Assembly (NCBI GenBank): GCA_021815245.1
Contig: JAKAHF010000219.1
Coordinates: forward strand, 1-5,241
From: Actinomycetes bacterium
GTDB taxonomy: Bacteria; Actinomycetota; Thermoleophilia; RBG-16-64-13
Length of the DNA: 5,241 nucleotides
Direction: 5' to 3'
This document shows, piece by piece, positions 4,529 through 5,241 of this stretch (its first letter is position 1; each line of letters begins with the position of its first letter). The translations under genes were made by a program, and so were the position numbers. A model generated the notes under the pieces. The model did no database searches. It worked only from the letters and a program-made list of their open reading frames with translations, and had not been told where the DNA came from.

Positions 4529-5241
4529 ATGAAGATCCCTCAGATAGGCGCGCTGATGCAGACGAGACTGCAGACTCTGGCAGAAGCCCGCGACCGCGGC
4601 GTGAAGGTCGTAGGCTACCTGCCCGGCGGTTACGTGCCCGACGAGCTCGTCTACGCGTCGGGAGCCATTCCGCTCTGCCTCAGTCACGGCGGCGACGCCC
4701 GGCCGGCGGAGCGGGCACATACGCTGGTGCCCAACCTGATCTGCCCCTTCGCCCGGGCTCAAATCGGCGAGACGCTGCTGAGGACCAACCCCTTCTACGC
4801 CTCGTTGGACTTGGTGGTAGTGCCGACCACCTGCCAGCATCTGAAGCAGGCCGGTGATGTGTGGGAGCACTACGACATGGTCGAGGTCTTCAAGCTGGGC
4901 GTGCCCTACGACTGCCAGGACGACTACGAACTCGAGTACTACAGAGAGAGACTGGCGGCACTGAAGCTCACGCTGGAGCGCCTCACCGGCACGGTCATCA
5001 CCGACGACGGGCTGAACGAGGCCATCGCCGTGTACAACCGGCTGCGGGGCTTGCTGAAGACCCTGAGCCTGCTGCGCCGCGGGCCGCGACCGGCGGTGAG
5101 CACCCTCGACTTCGTGCGGCTGAACCACCTCTCCATGTACGCCGACCCCGCTATGACCTGCGCCGCGCTCGAGACCCTCTGCGACGCGACCGCCTCCTCG
5201 GCGGCCCCCGCCTCCTCGGCGGCCCCCTCCGCGAAGCGACC
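4529..5241 (+). CDS. 2-hydroxyacyl-CoA dehydratase / benzoyl-CoA reductase-family subunit, N-terminal part (runs off right edge)
   Basis: The frame from ATG 4529 stays open for 237 codons to the window edge. Family signs: KVVGYLPGGYVPDELVYASGAIPL (in pieces: VGYLPGGYVPDEL 28-40, ASGAIPLCL 43-51), NLICPFARAQIG (69-80) with Cys72, and a VVVPTTCQHLKQ segment (96-107) with Cys102. These match the two early iron-sulfur cysteines of the HgdB/HadC-type (D-component) subunits; a third is expected further along. Usual members end the second motif in TTCD, here TTCQ. Family enzymes use a [4Fe-4S] cluster and a one-electron activator to dehydrate 2-hydroxyacyl-CoA or reduce aromatic CoA esters, and are oxygen-sensitive. 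Full length is usually near 380-430 residues, so slightly over half is visible. The partner subunit and ATP-dependent activator would be expected downstream. The ribosome binding site is weak. Residues 222-234 form an Ala/Ser/Pro stretch from an 18-bp tandem repeat, odd for this family. Confidence 0.85.
   Translation, partial: MKIPQIGALMQTRLQTLAEARDRGVKVVGYLPGGYVPDELVYASGAIPLCLSHGGDARPAERAHTLVPNLICPFARAQIGETLLRTNPFYASLDLVVVPTTCQHLKQAGDVWEHYDMVEVFKLGVPYDCQDDYELEYYRERLAALKLTLERLTGTVITDDGLNEAIAVYNRLRGLLKTLSLLRRGPRPAVSTLDFVRLNHLSMYADPAMTCAALETLCDATASSAAPASSAAPSAKR
5192..5227 (+). repeat. Perfect 18-bp tandem duplication in the dehydratase gene
   Basis: GCCTCCTCGGCGGCCCCC occurs twice in direct succession (5192-5209 and 5210-5227) and encodes ASSAAP twice, in frame. 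The unit is GC-rich and the junction contains GGCGG and CCGCC able to form a hairpin, which would promote slippage. Two copies are visible and nothing shows whether the repeat number varies. Confidence 0.9.

Noticed and set aside
4331..5128. Long open frame on the minus strand opposite the second SDR and the dehydratase gene
   Set aside because: It is antisense to two well-supported plus-strand genes, has no recognisable family motif and is rich in His, Gln, Arg and Val, as expected from the complement of GC-rich coding DNA.
1..5241. CRISPR array, tRNA/rRNA genes, insertion sequence or phage attachment site
   Set aside because: I saw no regularly spaced repeats, tRNA-like folding pattern, transposase motif or matching terminal inverted repeats; the only tandem repeat is the two-copy 18-bp unit at 5192-5227.

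Overview
The window is a G+C-rich bacterial segment with no RNA genes, CRISPR array or complete mobile element that I can see. It is almost fully coding and organised as two divergent transcription units around one intergenic region (1030-1168). High G+C, GTG starts, an oxygen-sensitive type of dehydratase (2-hydroxyacyl-CoA dehydratase family) and a DUF169 protein suggest a high-GC anaerobe, perhaps an anaerobic actinobacterium (Coriobacteriia-like). The lineage is inference and cannot be fixed from this sequence.

Left unit, minus strand, reading leftwards: a metallo-beta-lactamase-fold hydrolase of the lactonase-like type (301-1029), then after 46 nt a DUF169 protein (1-254) that runs off the left edge.

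Right unit, plus strand: a TetR-family regulator (1169-1912), a 231-nt gap holding an unrecognised gene-end-like stretch and a strong inverted repeat, then a tightly packed cassette. The cassette is an isochorismatase-fold protein (2144-2794), a first short-chain dehydrogenase/reductase (SDR; 2795-3643, no gap), a second SDR (3708-4490), and the N-terminal part of a 2-hydroxyacyl-CoA dehydratase/benzoyl-CoA reductase-family subunit (4529 to the right edge).

Taken together the window looks like a TetR-controlled catabolic locus for a cyclic or hydroxylated organic substrate. A possible division of labour is ring or ester opening by the lactonase-like hydrolase, alcohol/ketone interconversion by the SDRs, and radical-type removal of water or ring reduction on a CoA thioester by the dehydratase. 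The substrate is unknown.

The most notable points are: the isochorismatase-fold protein appears to lack all three canonical catalytic residues (Asp, Lys, Cys); the same 10-bp word CAATCGTTAC lies upstream of tetR and directly upstream of the cassette, making it a candidate operator; a 12-bp inverted repeat precedes the cassette; and a perfect 18-bp tandem duplication encodes an Ala/Ser/Pro stretch inside the dehydratase subunit.
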